Positions 7,973 to 14,996 of a stretch of 19,444 nt of DNA are shown here, in pieces; the first letter of the stretch is position 1, and every line of letters starts with the position of its first letter. The notes beneath the pieces were generated by a model. That model was not told the origin of the DNA. It ran no database searches and worked only from the letters and a program-made list of their open reading frames with translations. This DNA is from an uncultured bacterium (GTDB taxonomy: Bacteria > Verrucomicrobiota > Kiritimatiellia > CAIKKV01 > CAITUY01), in NCBI GenBank assembly GCA_903934155.1, contig CAIZMS010000051.1, positions 1 to 19,444 on the forward strand. The letters are read 5' to 3'. The position numbers and the translations under genes are program-made.

Positions 7973-9209
7973 ATTCCCCGCGTGTCTGAAGGCAGGAAGC
8001 CGGGAGCAGCGGTTTCAGTACGTGTGTCAACGCAGTCAAAGAATGGATGGCCACGTAACGGCGGCTACCGTCAAGCCGTTGCGGAGATGGGTGTGCGGTT
8101 TCATGCAATAGCGCCGTGATCAGCGCGGGGCCCCGGTCGAGCTCGTGGGCCGGCACGGTGGCCCCCAGGTGGAAGGCACGTACCCGCTCCCCGATGCAAT
8201 GCTCCTCACAGGAGATAACCGGACGTTGGAAGAATGCCGCCTTGGCCAGGAGATTGCTGCTATGCCGGAAGTTGAAGTAAGTCAGAAAAATGACGGCACT
8301 GGCCGACACCAGCGCATTGAAGCCTGACTCGTCGGGGATGGCTTTGAAACACGCATAGACATTCGGACGTGGGTGCAGCTCATAATTCCGTAGTCGGAGG
8401 AGTTCGCTCGCGCTGAAGGATGCCTCCTGAAGTGGGCCGCACAGGGCAAAGTAGACACCTGCTCCTGCCATTTGATCCGCCCAGTCCAAAAAAGTGAGGA
8501 CCCCTTTGCGCTTATCGATCTGTCCAAATAGGCCTACGACAGGACGACCCTGGGCATAGGCTGTCAGGGCGCGGACCTGCTCGCCGGGCGAGTCTGGCAA
8601 CGAGGTATCACAGAAATCCGGGGATGCCCAAGCACGGATGTGCGGGTTACGGTGGCGCAGACAATCTACAACCCCTTCATCCAGAAGATAGACGCCCTGA
8701 CAGCCTTGTGACCGGAACAGGAGGTCCGGGCGGAAGCTGCGCTGAATGCGGGGAGGCAATGGACCGGATCGGAGGTATTTCGGGCTAATATACAGACCGG
8801 ACCATGAGTACGGGAAAATATACCGGTGCAGGAGTGAAAACAGGTAGCTGTCCAGCGGCCCGAAGAAACTGCGCCACCCATGACTCCGGTACAGATAGGA
8901 GTCCAGCCACACGAAGAAAAACAGATCGTCTTTTTGCGGCCTGTAACCCGCCTGATTCAGTGCGGTTTTGACCGAGCTCCAGCGGCGAAGGATGGTTGTG
9001 AGATGATATTCAGTCGGCGAACGAATTTCAGCCCAGTCCAGTTCCGGGATCTTGATGACGGGACTGTCAGCAAGGCCGTCTCCGATTCGCGCGGGATCGG
9101 GATAGAGGGTGATGACCGTGGCCCCCAGCGCAAGAAACGCGTTCCGGTAGGAACGGGTATACGTTTCATTGTGACCGCTGGTGAGGGGATTGACGACAAA
9201 CACTCTCAT
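7971..9209 (-). CDS. Glycosyltransferase-like protein, GT-B fold, divergent
   Basis: A 412-residue protein. MRVFVVNPLTSGHNETY at the N-terminus and an aromatic-rich N-terminal half are followed by VVGLFGQIDKRKGVLTFL (224-241), the opening strand of a GT4-like C-terminal domain, where the loop basic residues normally bind the donor phosphates. VYFALCGPLQE is the next core strand, and SSNLLAKAAFFQRPVISCE occupies the place of the sugar-nucleotide binding helix. The classical EX7E pair is absent, so this is either a divergent family or has shifted catalytic residues. It is longer than its GT4 neighbours because of an extended N-terminal domain. The ATG at 9207-9209 overlaps the upstream TGA by four bases. 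It has no signal peptide or membrane segment. Substrate is unknown. Confidence 0.8.
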   Translation of the reverse strand: MRVFVVNPLTSGHNETYTRSYRNAFLALGATVITLYPDPARIGDGLADSPVIKIPELDWAEIRSPTEYHLTTILRRWSSVKTALNQAGYRPQKDDLFFFVWLDSYLYRSHGWRSFFGPLDSYLFSLLHRYIFPYSWSGLYISPKYLRSGPLPPRIQRSFRPDLLFRSQGCQGVYLLDEGVVDCLRHRNPHIRAWASPDFCDTSLPDSPGEQVRALTAYAQGRPVVGLFGQIDKRKGVLTFLDWADQMAGAGVYFALCGPLQEASFSASELLRLRNYELHPRPNVYACFKAIPDESGFNALVSASAVIFLTYFNFRHSSNLLAKAAFFQRPVISCEEHCIGERVRAFHLGATVPAHELDRGPALITALLHETAHPSPQRLDGSRRYVAIHSLTALTHVLKPLLPASCLQTRGE

Positions 9210-10306
9210 AACGATACCAGCGAGACGGTTTCTTTTGGGGGGACGGTACGCAGGCAGGCCCAGTGTTTACGGAGTTTTTGCCAGACGGAGCGCTTCCTGA
9301 AACGGATCACCGCTTCAGTGAAGAGCGCGGGCCAGTTTGAGGCAGTTATTGCCGGCTGAATGTCACAGATTTGCAGGCAGGTGGCGCGGGCCGCCCGCCC
9401 TATTTGTTCCCGCACTGCTGGCAAGTCTGACAGGGGTGTCATGATTTTCCTGAAATCTTCAGGGAAGGAGGCCCTGTCCAGGATAAAGCCGTTTTCGCCA
9501 TGGGCGATCATTTCAGGGACAATGCCAACCGGGGTTGAAAACACAACACAGCCTGAACTCATCGCCTCCATGATCGGATAGGGCCCCCCTTCTACGGTGC
9601 TGGTGCAGAGATAGACATCCAAGCTTGAGAAGAACTCGGGCATGGCCTCCGCAGGCAAAAAGGATTCCAGATGGACCGTATCAGCAAGATCTGCCGGCAC
9701 ATGGGCCGGTGTCCAGGCCCGGCCGGCAACACGCACGTATAATCTATTTTTCAAGGACGGGGCGACCGCACGGATTGCCTGCCAGAAAAGATCCAGCCCT
9801 TTTCTGGCAGCGGGAATTCCGGCATAGCCAATGACGAGGGTATCGGAAGGAAGCTTCTGACTGGTCCGCCAGGGCTGTGTTGCGCGCGCACAAGGGATGT
9901 ATCGCGCCGTGTCGAGGCTATACCAGATCCGCCGGAGCTTCGTTGCAAGTGAGGGATGCTGTGCCGCAAGCTTCATCCATTGTTCGGAAGGGACAGCAAT
10001 CAGGTCGGCATGTCGGGATCGATCCAGAACCAGATCCCAAGCTCCTTCTGCGTGATGTAATACATAGAGGCAAGGCCGGGTGGTGATGTTCCCCCAGGCA
10101 TAAAAGGCGCGGGAGGAAAGAAAGCAGACTACATCGGCACACTTCTGCTGCACGAGAAAAGAACGAAGAAACCCAGGACTTTGCGAGTAGAGCATTTCGA
10201 ATACCAACGAGCGCCCCAACTGCTCAATAAGATGTAGTGATATAGTCCCAAGCGCCCAATCAGGGGTGTCACAGACGAGTAGTATTTTTACTGTCTTTGT
10301 ATTCAT
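9206..10306 (-). CDS. Glycosyltransferase, GT4-like (GT-B fold)
   Basis: A 366-residue GT4-type enzyme. VKILLVCDTPDWALG (6-20) is the N-terminal Rossmann strand and loop, VIGYAGIPAARKGLDLFW (158-175) opens the C-terminal domain, and EGGPYPIMEAMSSGCVVFS (239-257) carries the complete EX7E pair, Glu239 and Glu247. The open frame runs 32 codons farther upstream, but that part lies inside the transposon remnant. The ATG at 10304-10306 is the natural start for the fold. It sits only four bases from the end of the element's inverted repeat, and no Shine-Dalgarno sequence is visible. It is one of the few genes in the train not closely linked to the gene before it, which suggests that the insertion separated it from its former upstream region. 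Its expression may now depend on read-through or on sequences in the element. Substrate is unknown. Confidence 0.88.
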   Translation of the reverse strand: MNTKTVKILLVCDTPDWALGTISLHLIEQLGRSLVFEMLYSQSPGFLRSFLVQQKCADVVCFLSSRAFYAWGNITTRPCLYVLHHAEGAWDLVLDRSRHADLIAVPSEQWMKLAAQHPSLATKLRRIWYSLDTARYIPCARATQPWRTSQKLPSDTLVIGYAGIPAARKGLDLFWQAIRAVAPSLKNRLYVRVAGRAWTPAHVPADLADTVHLESFLPAEAMPEFFSSLDVYLCTSTVEGGPYPIMEAMSSGCVVFSTPVGIVPEMIAHGENGFILDRASFPEDFRKIMTPLSDLPAVREQIGRAARATCLQICDIQPAITASNWPALFTEAVIRFRKRSVWQKLRKHWACLRTVPPKETVSLVSL

Positions 10307-10310
10307 ACTG

Positions 10311-10338
10311 CCGGCTTTAGGGTTCGATTTGTCATCGG
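10311..10338 (+). repeat. Left terminal inverted repeat of the ISL3-type remnant
   Basis: Reads CCGGCTTTAGGGTTCGATTT and continues GTCATCGG. It matches the reverse complement of 10608-10635 with five mismatches (positions 11, 13, 14, 15 and 26 of 28). The exact blocks of ten bases on either side of the variable centre make chance pairing very unlikely. Confidence 0.85.
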
Positions 10339-10356
10339 TTACGCTACCTTTGGTTC

Positions 10357-10611
10357 GTGAATGACACCAGACTTTATGAGCCAATCCTAGGTCTTCAGCC
10401 ACCGTGGTCGGTTAAATCCGTGACGCTGAAAAGGATGATGGGATCATTCAGCTTGAAGTTGCATACACTAAGACGCCATGGCGGTGCCCGGAGTGTAGCC
10501 GGATCCAGCACCTTATCCAGAAGGCGTGCGGCTGCCGCAACCTTGCCGGCTTCAAACGGGACGTGCTTTTCCATTTTGGAGGTCTTGATCTTCATCCCAA
10601 TTTTAACCCAA
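10357..10611 (+). pseudogene. ISL3-type transposase, N-terminal fragment, frameshifted
   Basis: From a GTG at 10357 the plus strand encodes TRLYEPILGLQPPWSVKSVT, the characteristic opening of ISL3-type transposases (LYxxILGLxxPWxVxxVxL). After codon 26 the similarity moves to another frame from 10437, reading DGIIQLEVAYTKTPWRCPEC, which supplies the expected beta-hairpin and the first CxxC of the zinc ribbon. The shift equals two extra bases or one missing base near 10435. Beyond CPEC the expected second half of the zinc ribbon and the whole DDE catalytic domain are absent, and the sequence runs directly into the right inverted repeat. This is the only plus-strand coding remnant I support in the window. 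It is not functional. Family assignment rests on remembered consensus and should be confirmed by profile search. Confidence 0.6.
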
Positions 10612-10635
10612 TGACAAATCACGCGCTAAAGCCGG
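10608..10635 (-). repeat. Right terminal inverted repeat of the ISL3-type remnant
   Basis: On the minus strand reads CCGGCTTTAGCGCGTGATTT and continues GTCATTGG, the partner of 10311-10338. In a minus-strand transcript the two arms could pair into a long stem around a loop of about 270 bases. Confidence 0.85.
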
Positions 10636-10774
10636 TAGAACCTGTACGACTACAGCAGCGCATGCAAAAACACCCAATGAAAACAGCGTGATGATCTCTA
10701 AATCCACAAATGACGGTAAACAGGATTGTTGGTGAGATGTACTTGGTCGCCCCCCCCGGGGGGGCAAGAACTTC
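10636..10774. other. Non-coding spacer between the transposon remnant and the 10775-11725 gene
   Basis: 139 bases with no gene. I see no convincing minus-strand promoter, no tRNA and no rho-independent terminator: the GC palindrome at 10751-10764 is not followed by a T tract on either strand. It may be former coding or spacer DNA disrupted when the element arrived. Confidence 0.6.
10750..10764. repeat. C8G7 homopolymer block (perfect 14-bp GC palindrome)
   Basis: Eight C are followed immediately by seven G. Bases 10751-10764 form a perfect palindrome without loop, lying 10 bases beyond the stop codon of the 10775-11725 gene in its transcription direction. It lacks the T tract of a terminator. 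Such a block can be unstable or an assembly or sequencing problem point. Confidence 0.9.
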
Positions 10775-11725
10775 TCAGGTTATGTAATCGGCGCATTTAG
10801 CCCAGCGTTGTTTGTCTGCAAACCACCTGATATTTGTGGCCGGCTGGATATACCCTAGTGAAGGTAGTACTCTTAGCGGCCATAGGGCGGAGAATCCGTT
10901 TCGCCTGATCCATGAATCCAATCCACCACAGTGTCGCCCTCCCTCGCGCAAAAAAACCCGCTCCACTTCCTCGGAATAGATGTGAGACTGCTGCTGTGAG
11001 CGCTGATTTCCGTGCAACCGGAAACCACCTAACATGGCCTGAACACCAACCAAATCTGATTTCTGAAAAAACCTTGCCCACAGTTCAAAATCGCCAGCTA
11101 GCTTATATTCTGTATTTAATCTCCCGCCTGACGCTTCCCAGAGCGCTCGATTCCAGAAAGTCGATTCTTGCTGGATATAGTGACGAGAATAACAAGTTGG
11201 ATTAACGGTATAGTACCCCTTTTTAAAAAAAGCTTTCGAGAACCCCTGCTTCGGTTTTACCGAGTACAGTACACCCTTGGCATTCCACACGCCGGGGAGG
11301 AGGCTGGTAATCCACGACACATCCTGAAACTGTGAAAAAACATCCGCTACTGTTTGGAATGTCCACGGAAAATACAGGTCATCCGCGTTGATCCAGGCCA
11401 TGATTTGGCCGGTGGAGCGGGCAAAACCCTTGTTGATGGCATCGTATTGCCCCTGGTCCGGCTCGCTGCACCAATAGGCAAGGCGATCGGCATATTTCCG
11501 GATGATATCGACCGAGCCGTCGGTGCTGCCCCCGTCGATGATTATGTATTCCAGGTTGGGGTAGTTCTGATCTAGAACGGAGCGGATTGTTTGCTCTAGA
11601 AAGGCGGCCTGGTTGAACGATGGGGTAACCAGGGATATCCGGGGCAAGGGTGCCGGGGTGTTAGTGAAATCGGGTGGGGGAGTTGTCATGGGAATAGTGT
11701 GATTATGGTGTCGAATATCACGCAT
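10775..11725 (-). CDS. Glycosyltransferase, GT2-like
   Basis: A 316-residue GT2-type glycosyltransferase. RISLVTPSFNQAAFLEQTI (29-47) is the first strand and loop, EYIIIDGGSTDGSVDII (59-75) binds the nucleotide, DQGQYDAINKGF (90-101) is a highly typical GT2 segment, and AWINADDLYFP (110-120) carries the metal-binding NADD. The C-terminal half has KLAGDFELWARFF, the acceptor/base region. The ATG at 11723-11725 has AAGAAGA 6 bases upstream and overlaps the preceding gene by 8 bases. A later ATG at 11689 also precedes the fold but lacks a ribosome site. This is the last gene before the transposon remnant and the protein looks complete, so the insertion did not obviously truncate it. Substrate is unknown. 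Confidence 0.9.
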   Translation of the reverse strand: MRDIRHHNHTIPMTTPPPDFTNTPAPLPRISLVTPSFNQAAFLEQTIRSVLDQNYPNLEYIIIDGGSTDGSVDIIRKYADRLAYWCSEPDQGQYDAINKGFARSTGQIMAWINADDLYFPWTFQTVADVFSQFQDVSWITSLLPGVWNAKGVLYSVKPKQGFSKAFFKKGYYTVNPTCYSRHYIQQESTFWNRALWEASGGRLNTEYKLAGDFELWARFFQKSDLVGVQAMLGGFRLHGNQRSQQQSHIYSEEVERVFLREGGRHCGGLDSWIRRNGFSALWPLRVLPSLGYIQPATNIRWFADKQRWAKCADYIT

Positions 11726-12881
11726 GATCTGTCTTCTTTAGCGATAAAAAACAGTGAAAAAGCACATTCCAGACGTGACGATTGAGCAGCAAGAGTGGAT
11801 GGTTAAAAAGTCCTTTGCGTAAACGTTTTGCGCAAACAACCCAATCGCGCGAATGAAAAGATACGATAATATCGTAGAAAGCATTCATCCGAGTCCGTCG
11901 AGTCTGCATCACATGCCAGCGATATCCTGCCAGCCAAAATGGTGATGGCAATTTCAGTGGGGTTACAACCAGGGCGATTTCAGAGTCCGAGGGGCTAAGG
12001 CGAGATTTGCGAGAATACCCGCCGAGCGGAATATTGTGTGCCGTTGAAGCTTTGCGTAACGATTGGATGTAGGGCATGTAGAGAAACCGTACGTGATCGG
12101 GTGTTATGCCGATGTCATCTAATGTGGGGCAAAATTTATCCGGTGACACAAGTCGTAACCCGTGAAAATGGAACATGATCAAGGGAAAGTCATTAACCCA
12201 TAGCACTCCAGCGTGGTTGTGAAGCTTGAAATTTGCAGTATTCCAGGGAGCGAGGTTTACGCCTTTGTGTTGCAGGACATGGACTCCGCGGCAGGTTGCT
12301 GGCCATTCATCGAGATACTTTTGATCAGCAAACTTCCCGTTTTCCAGTCGGTCATGACACCAGTCGGCGCATTGCGTCGCCCATTGCTCCAGGCATCGGC
12401 GTCCGTCGTCATCGTTTCGGAAAACAAGGAGTCCAACGTTATAACGCCCCCATTTAAGCTTGTCCGTGTCGGGCGGGGCGAAGCGATGCTCAATGATCAA
12501 TACTGAGTTAGCCCCCATTTCATCATAGATCGACTGCGGAGAGTGATAATAACAACAATCTGCATCCACATATGTGAGGAGAGAAACATCGGGATTTCGA
12601 TTAAAGATATGAAGCGGCAGAAACGGGGAAAGCGTAAAGTAATACTCAATCTGGCTACGGTTACTGCGGGCTATTGGCAGTCGTGGATCGTTCTCCTCTA
12701 GTTCGTTAATGTTGATCGGCAGGAGTTGAGGGTCGTTCACTCGCTGAACCGCTTCATAAGCCTGATTATCCAGGCATAATGCGTAAAGCAGGAATTCTTT
12801 CTCATATTGTTTCAGGGACTTAAAAAGAACCAGCGCACGCGAGGCGAAATTAATGTCAAAATAAGTGCAATAGTAACGCAT
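11718..12881 (-). CDS. Putative glycosyltransferase with DAD motif (GT8-like, GT-A fold)
   Basis: A 387-residue protein of a bacterial family that I recognise by its pattern rather than by name. MRYYCTYFDINFASRALVLF (1-20) is an opening like that of GT8 or nucleotide-diphospho-sugar transferases. NRSQIEYYFTLSPFLPLHI (74-92) follows, and then LLTYVDADCCYYHSP (101-115), whose DAD (106-108) is the likely metal-binding DxD. GRYNVGLLVFRND and KFADQKYLDEWP are further conserved-looking blocks, and VLQHKGVNLAPWN includes a His that could be the C-terminal metal ligand. The ATG at 12879-12881 is 6 bases after the aminotransferase stop, and the gene overlaps the next by 8 bases. The C-terminal 80 residues are basic with aromatic clusters. 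Role inferred: transfer of one sugar residue in the cytoplasm; substrate is unknown. Base composition is clearly AT-richer than in the genes at 2-9 kb. Confidence 0.8.
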   Translation of the reverse strand: MRYYCTYFDINFASRALVLFKSLKQYEKEFLLYALCLDNQAYEAVQRVNDPQLLPININELEENDPRLPIARSNRSQIEYYFTLSPFLPLHIFNRNPDVSLLTYVDADCCYYHSPQSIYDEMGANSVLIIEHRFAPPDTDKLKWGRYNVGLLVFRNDDDGRRCLEQWATQCADWCHDRLENGKFADQKYLDEWPATCRGVHVLQHKGVNLAPWNTANFKLHNHAGVLWVNDFPLIMFHFHGLRLVSPDKFCPTLDDIGITPDHVRFLYMPYIQSLRKASTAHNIPLGGYSRKSRLSPSDSEIALVVTPLKLPSPFWLAGYRWHVMQTRRTRMNAFYDIIVSFHSRDWVVCAKRLRKGLFNHPLLLLNRHVWNVLFHCFLSLKKTDHA

Positions 12882-12887
12882 TGGAAA

Positions 12888-14009
12888 TTACACAAAAAAC
12901 ATTCGGATAGCTTCGCAAATGGAATGAATCTGCTCATCATCAAGTTCGGGGTATATCGGCAGGGAAAGAATGCGTCTTGCAGAAGATTCCGTGCAAGACA
13001 ACGGGGAAGACCCTGTAAAACAGTCCCGGTAGGCAGGCTGTAAGTGTATGGGCACGGGATAGAGAATCGATGTGCCGATACCTTGATTGCGTAGTGATTG
13101 TTGCAGGGCATCACGCTGGTTAGTTTCAATGGTGTACTGATGAAAAACGTGCTCGCAGTGATCAGCGGTGGTCGGCAAGTGAATCGGTAGTCCGATGAGC
13201 CCCTGATTATAGGCTGTGGCGATCTTTTTGCGTCTGGAATTGTCTGTGTCCAAATGAGTAAGTTTGACGCGTAAGATGGCGGCCTGGAGTTCGTCGAGGC
13301 GCGAATTCAGACCCGGAATTTCGCTGACATAGCGCTGCCGCCACCCATATTGATGGAGTAACCGGATTCGGTCAGCCAAGGCAGGATCGTTTGTTGCAAT
13401 TGCCCCGCCATCTCCCATTGCTCCAAGATTTTTTGTTGGATAGAAGCTGAACGCCGCTAGGTGGCCCATCGATCCCACGCGACGATTTTGATAGGTGGCG
13501 CCGTGGGCTTGAGCACAGTCCTCCACCACTATCAGATTGTGTTTTTTTGAAATTGTCAGGATTTCGTCCATGTTTGCAGGATGCCCGTAAAGGTGCACCG
13601 GAACAACGGCTCTGGCATTCTTTGCGGATCCCTTTAAGGCCGACTCAAGAGCGATTGGATTCATGGTGTAGGTATCCGGCGAGATATCCACCAGAAACGG
13701 AAGGGCTCCGATGCGTTCAATGGCGGAAACGGTGGCGACGGCGGTGTGCGAGACGGTAATGACCATATCGCCATGATTGATTCCTGCCGCGCGCAAGGCC
13801 AGTTCGACTGCGTCGGTTCCATTTGCGACTCCGACGGTCTTTGCCACATTGAGATATTCGGCAAACTCGTGTTCGAAGGCCTCGTTTTCCCGTCCAAGAA
13901 TATACCAGCCGCTTTTTAGAACGCGATCAACAGCCGCTTCAATTTCAGGTTTCAAGCGAAGATAGCTCGCGCCAGGATTGGCGGGAAGGATGGTTGCTTG
14001 GTTGATCAT
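12888..14009 (-). CDS. DegT/DnrJ/EryC1/StrS-type sugar aminotransferase (PLP-dependent)
   Basis: A 373-residue aminotransferase that converts a keto group of a nucleotide-activated sugar to an amine, usually with glutamate as donor. The PLP-binding lysine is Lys193 in SFYPTKNLGAMGDGGAI. Asp164 in VVEDCAQAHG contacts the pyridine nitrogen, and GTDAVELALRA (64-74) supplies the phosphate-binding region. The FYPTKNLGAMGD motif resembles enzymes making 3-amino-3,6-dideoxyhexoses from dTDP-3-keto sugars (FdtB/QdtB type), but a C4 aminotransferase is also possible. The open frame extends 35 codons upstream, but the ATG at 14007-14009 has GGAGG 7 bases ahead and an ATGA overlap with the SDR gene. Coupling to that gene suggests that the two act in sequence. 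No isomerase or dehydratase for making the keto sugar is visible besides that neighbour. Confidence 0.93.
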   Translation of the reverse strand: MINQATILPANPGASYLRLKPEIEAAVDRVLKSGWYILGRENEAFEHEFAEYLNVAKTVGVANGTDAVELALRAAGINHGDMVITVSHTAVATVSAIERIGALPFLVDISPDTYTMNPIALESALKGSAKNARAVVPVHLYGHPANMDEILTISKKHNLIVVEDCAQAHGATYQNRRVGSMGHLAAFSFYPTKNLGAMGDGGAIATNDPALADRIRLLHQYGWRQRYVSEIPGLNSRLDELQAAILRVKLTHLDTDNSRRKKIATAYNQGLIGLPIHLPTTADHCEHVFHQYTIETNQRDALQQSLRNQGIGTSILYPVPIHLQPAYRDCFTGSSPLSCTESSARRILSLPIYPELDDEQIHSICEAIRMFFV

Positions 14010-14995
14010 CGGTAGGCCTCCAAATTGGTGCGATAATAGTCGAGTGTCCGGTGAAGGCCCTCGGCGAGGCTGACTTTGGGCTGCCATCCGAGTTGATCCT
14101 GTGCTAAGCGCCAATCCGCATAATAATCCCCAATGTCGATACGTTTTCGATCTATGGGGAATTCTCTGAGCGTAAAGGTGCCGCCACGATTAGCAGCAAC
14201 AGACATTTCTGCCAGTACTTTTAGGCTGACATTTCCTTCCCCGCCCAGGTTGTAAACTTGACCATTCGCCTTGTCCTCACATGCTGCCAGCATGAGAGCG
14301 TCTACAACGTCATCAACATAGGTGAAATCGCGTATTTGTTCACCACCCCAGACTTCGAAGGGTTTCCCTTCTAACAGAAAACGAATCCAAATCCCCAGAA
14401 AGGTTTGCCGCGCATCTTTGATGCGCATGCGAGGTCCGTAGGTGTTTGTAAGTCGTAGGGCACATGCCCTTAAGCCGTAAACGTTGTTATAAAGAATGTG
14501 ATACCATTCGCCGGCCATTTTATTGATTCCATTCACATCCACGGGTCTTAGAAGGTGTGTTTCATCCACGGGTAAGTGGTCAGGTTTTCCGTAAATCTGT
14601 CGCGTACTTGCGAAAACAATCTTGATCGCAACATTATGTTTTCGGCATGCTTCCAAAATTGAGAGTTGTGCCCGAGCATTGATTTCCAAGTCGGTGAACG
14701 GATCCTGCATCGAGTCCATATGGCTTGTCTGGCCTGCCAGGTTAAACAGGAAGTCTTGCCCCTGTACCAGATGCTTCATGCTATGCTCGTCTCGAACATC
14801 CGAGATGTTGACTCTAAGTTTATTTTCGAAACCCGAAATATTGAACAGATTGCCTCCATATTCAGGAATCAGACTGTCAACAACAGAAATAGTAGCCCCA
14901 GTGTCGACCAATCGGCGGGCGAGATTGGACCCAATAAAGCCAAGCCCCCCGGTAATCAGGACTTTTGAGTTAGAAAAGGATGTAGACGATTTCAT
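14006..14995 (-). CDS. NAD-dependent nucleotide-sugar epimerase/dehydratase (extended SDR)
   Basis: A 329-residue extended short-chain dehydrogenase. The Rossmann NAD-binding loop is TGGLGFIGSN (15-24), Asp40 after the second strand indicates NAD rather than NADP, and NLAGQTSH (85-92) is the conserved strand 4. FASTRQIYG (128-136) supplies the catalytic Ser/Thr at about 130-131. DVNGINKMAGEWYH (153-166) holds the catalytic-type Lys159, but the residue four before it, normally the catalytic Tyr of YxxxK, is Asn155. ALRLTNTYGPR and IRDFTYVDDVVDALM are standard substrate-domain motifs. It probably epimerises or dehydrates a nucleotide sugar that the next enzyme then aminates, but the Tyr replacement leaves the exact reaction open. 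The ATG at 14993-14995 follows the previous stop by one base, with GGAAAGG 9 bases ahead. Confidence 0.88.
   Translation of the reverse strand: MKSSTSFSNSKVLITGGLGFIGSNLARRLVDTGATISVVDSLIPEYGGNLFNISGFENKLRVNISDVRDEHSMKHLVQGQDFLFNLAGQTSHMDSMQDPFTDLEINARAQLSILEACRKHNVAIKIVFASTRQIYGKPDHLPVDETHLLRPVDVNGINKMAGEWYHILYNNVYGLRACALRLTNTYGPRMRIKDARQTFLGIWIRFLLEGKPFEVWGGEQIRDFTYVDDVVDALMLAACEDKANGQVYNLGGEGNVSLKVLAEMSVAANRGGTFTLREFPIDRKRIDIGDYYADWRLAQDQLGWQPKVSLAEGLHRTLDYYRTNLEAYR
14017..14021 (-). promoter_or_regulatory. Shine-Dalgarno site (GGAGG) for the aminotransferase
   Basis: On the minus strand GGAGG stands 7 bases before the ATG at 14009-14007, inside the last codons of the SDR gene. It decides the start of the aminotransferase against the 35-codon longer open frame. 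Confidence 0.75.
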
Positions 14996-14996
14996 T

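Larger units (their letters stand above)
10311..10635. mobile_element. MITE-like, internally deleted ISL3-type insertion sequence remnant
   Basis: A 325-base element bounded by imperfect inverted repeats: 10311-10338 and the reverse complement of 10608-10635 match at 23 of 28 positions, including two exact 10-base blocks that start CCGGCTTTAG and GATTTGTCAT. Its plus strand begins, 19 bases inside the left repeat, with the N-terminal part of an ISL3-type transposase that is frameshifted and lacks everything after the first zinc-ribbon Cys pair. The element is far shorter than a full ISL3-type IS (usually above 1 kb), so it cannot move on its own. I looked for the 8-base target duplication expected of the family and found none, which suggests an old insertion or later rearrangement. 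It lies against the direction of the surrounding genes and 4 bases upstream of a glycosyltransferase start. Confidence 0.72.

Noticed and set aside
7610..8119. Plus-strand open frame of 169 codons
   Set aside because: It runs antisense across the 7960/7971 gene junction; both minus-strand genes are clearly real.
8880..9359. Plus-strand open frame of 159 codons
   Set aside because: It is antisense to two overlapping glycosyltransferase genes, shows no domain pattern and no plausible ribosome site.
10300..10646. 8-base target-site duplication around the ISL3-type remnant
   Set aside because: Flanks were compared for several possible element ends and no matching direct repeat was found.
10749..10766. 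GC-rich hairpin as a rho-independent terminator after the 10775-11725 gene
   Set aside because: The palindrome has no loop and is not followed by a T tract on either strand.
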